Source: Bacteroidales bacterium (GTDB taxonomy: Bacteria; Bacteroidota; Bacteroidia; Bacteroidales; F082). From it: a DNA stretch of 64,000 nt. A program made the translations under genes and the position numbers. The notes beneath the pieces are model-generated. The model made no database searches and was not told where the DNA came from. It was given only the letters and a program-made list of their open reading frames with translations. The stretch's first letter is position 1. Each line of letters opens with the position of its first letter. Shown piece after piece: positions 62,988-64,000 of the stretch. Location: contig JAEETH010000002.1 in the NCBI GenBank assembly GCA_016290215.1, forward strand, positions 62,001 through 126,000. The letters are read 5' to 3'.

Positions 62988-64000
62988 TTATTCTTTTTTT
63001 AATTCCAAATCCATTGTTTTGTTGAAGGTGCCGTCTTCGAACAGCTCAAAATCTATAGTGTAAGACTCGTTGCCAATGTCGTATTTGATTTGGATTTTCC
63101 CGATGTACAGATGTAAAGCAACCTCGGCATCGAGGTGCACTCCATACCCGCTGGCATAACAATAGGCAAGTAACACTTTGGCGTTGGGACTTCCTTTTAC
63201 GGCGGCTTCGGTCAGTTTGTCTATGGCTTTCGGGAAGTTGGGCTCTATTTCGATGCCAAATAGAAGTCCAAATCCTTCCTTGTAGAGCGCAAATGCTTCT
63301 TCCTTAATATTATTGGCTTTGGGATATGTGAGTAGGATGGCCTGACCCGAAGCCAAGGCTTTTACTCCTTCGATGGCCATTATTTTTGAGCGCGAGTCCA
63401 TTTCCGCCTTTTTGTTGGCGTCAGTGCTCCACCTTTGGGCAAGCATGTAGTCTTTCTCTACCCCGATGCCATATTGGTAGTAATAGGCCAAAGTTTCCAT
63501 GGCCGCTGGATGTCCTTGCATGGCTGCTTTCTTGATCCATTGTGCCGATAGGTTAAGGTCACGAGGTATTGGGCTATTCCCCTTATAGGCCAGTCCTAAC
63601 ATGTATTGAGAATTGGCTTCCCCATGGTATGCAGCCTTGCGAAACCATGCCAACGCCAAGGAATCGTTTCGTTCTGTCAATTCGCCAAGATAGTGTATGA
63701 CACCTAATTGATGGGCGGCTCGTACAACTCCATGCTTGTCAGCACGTTCAAGCCAGTATATTGCTTTTTGAACGTCAAGATGACCAAATTCTTCTTTACA
63801 ATAAATATATCCAAGGACGAATTCGGCATGTCTAAAGCTGTGTTCGGCAGCTTGAGTATAGTAAGAGATGGCTTTTTCCTGGTCTTTCTCAATCCCGACG
63901 CCATAGAAATAGCATTCACCCATAAAGAACAAAGCAGGAGCCAAGTCCTGTTCGGCAGATTTTTGGAACCATGAAAAAGCTTTTTTATAATCCTGCTTTA
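62988..64000 (-). CDS. Sel1-repeat protein, 5' end beyond the window
   Basis: The reading frame stays open through the last base, so the start lies outside the window; the TTG at 63944 is an internal Leu codon, since repeat sequence (KAFSWFQKSAEQDLAPALFFMG) continues upstream of it. About 337 residues are visible. They consist of Sel1-like repeats of about 36 residues (AEHSFRHAEFVLGYIY, KAIYWLERADKHGVVRAAHQLG, SLALAWFRKAAYHGEANSQYML, SAQWIKKAAMQGHPAAMETLA), a non-repeat stretch and one more repeat (AIDKLTEAAVKGSPNAKVLLA). The C-terminal ~45 residues (LYIGKIQIKYDIGN to MDLELKKE) look like beta strands. Sel1 arrays are protein-interaction scaffolds; a specific role cannot be inferred. Confidence 0.85.
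   Translation of the reverse strand, partial: KQDYKKAFSWFQKSAEQDLAPALFFMGECYFYGVGIEKDQEKAISYYTQAAEHSFRHAEFVLGYIYCKEEFGHLDVQKAIYWLERADKHGVVRAAHQLGVIHYLGELTERNDSLALAWFRKAAYHGEANSQYMLGLAYKGNSPIPRDLNLSAQWIKKAAMQGHPAAMETLAYYYQYGIGVEKDYMLAQRWSTDANKKAEMDSRSKIMAIEGVKALASGQAILLTYPKANNIKEEAFALYKEGFGLLFGIEIEPNFPKAIDKLTEAAVKGSPNAKVLLAYCYASGYGVHLDAEVALHLYIGKIQIKYDIGNESYTIDFELFEDGTFNKTMDLELKKE

Noticed and set aside
63942-63944. TTG start codon for the Sel1-repeat gene
   Set aside because: The frame continues to the window edge with repeat-like sequence, so the gene is truncated by the window and this is an internal Leu codon.

Overview
The window looks like a chromosome segment of a Bacteroidota (Bacteroidales-like) bacterium. 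The evidence is eleven large secreted proteins with type IX secretion (T9SS) type A C-terminal sorting domains, a TonB receptor/DUF4249 lipoprotein pair, FISUMP-type and other lipoproteins, and -7 boxes of the TAnnTTTG type in front of most transcription units. No rRNA, tRNA, CRISPR array, transposase gene or T9SS machinery gene was seen. The species cannot be named from the sequence.

Layout. (1) 1-30424, plus strand: a large T9SS cargo region. Two gingipain-like C25 peptidases (129-3617 and 3738-8522) are followed by five tandem, mosaic adhesin-like proteins (8541-23524). Two of these have a PPC-like N-terminus and three have an IgGFc-binding-like N-terminus; all five end in the same ~120-residue block plus a sorting domain. 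A lipoprotein/beta-barrel pair (23648-25414) and a third C25 peptidase (25532-30424) close the region. (2) 30425-31850: four tandem copies of a ~278-bp composite of two palindromic repeat modules. (3) 31852-36976, minus: a 1608-residue VWA/GLUG T9SS protein and a small protein with a PEP-CTERM-like tail. (4) 36977-38672: a non-coding region holding a leader, an array of ten regularly spaced 18-bp palindromes TGTAAC-N6-GTTACA, and further palindromic repeats. (5) 38673-42257, minus: MutS2 and a DUF4143 ATPase. (6) 42484-49829: a lipoprotein, then an SOS-like mutagenesis locus made of a LexA-like S24 repressor, DinB (Pol IV) and a DnaE2-like polymerase. The two polymerase genes carry an almost identical 36-bp promoter/operator segment. 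(7) 49914-53164: TonB-dependent receptor and DUF4249 lipoprotein. (8) 53218-64000: two more C25 peptidases (minus) around a TerB/DnaJ protein, an S41 protease and a truncated Sel1-repeat protein.

How it fits together. Most of the coding capacity goes to proteins that would be exported by T9SS and anchored at or released from the cell surface: proteases with an intact Cys/His pair and Cys-rich repeat adhesins. Their sequences show repeated module exchange, including near-identical DNA blocks shared by different genes. The best candidates for undescribed biology are the palindrome array at 37325-37774, the shared operator of the dinB and dnaE genes, the common C-terminal block of the five tandem adhesins, and the cloverleaf-like palindromic repeat family. 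All functional statements are inferred from sequence reading; no database search was run.
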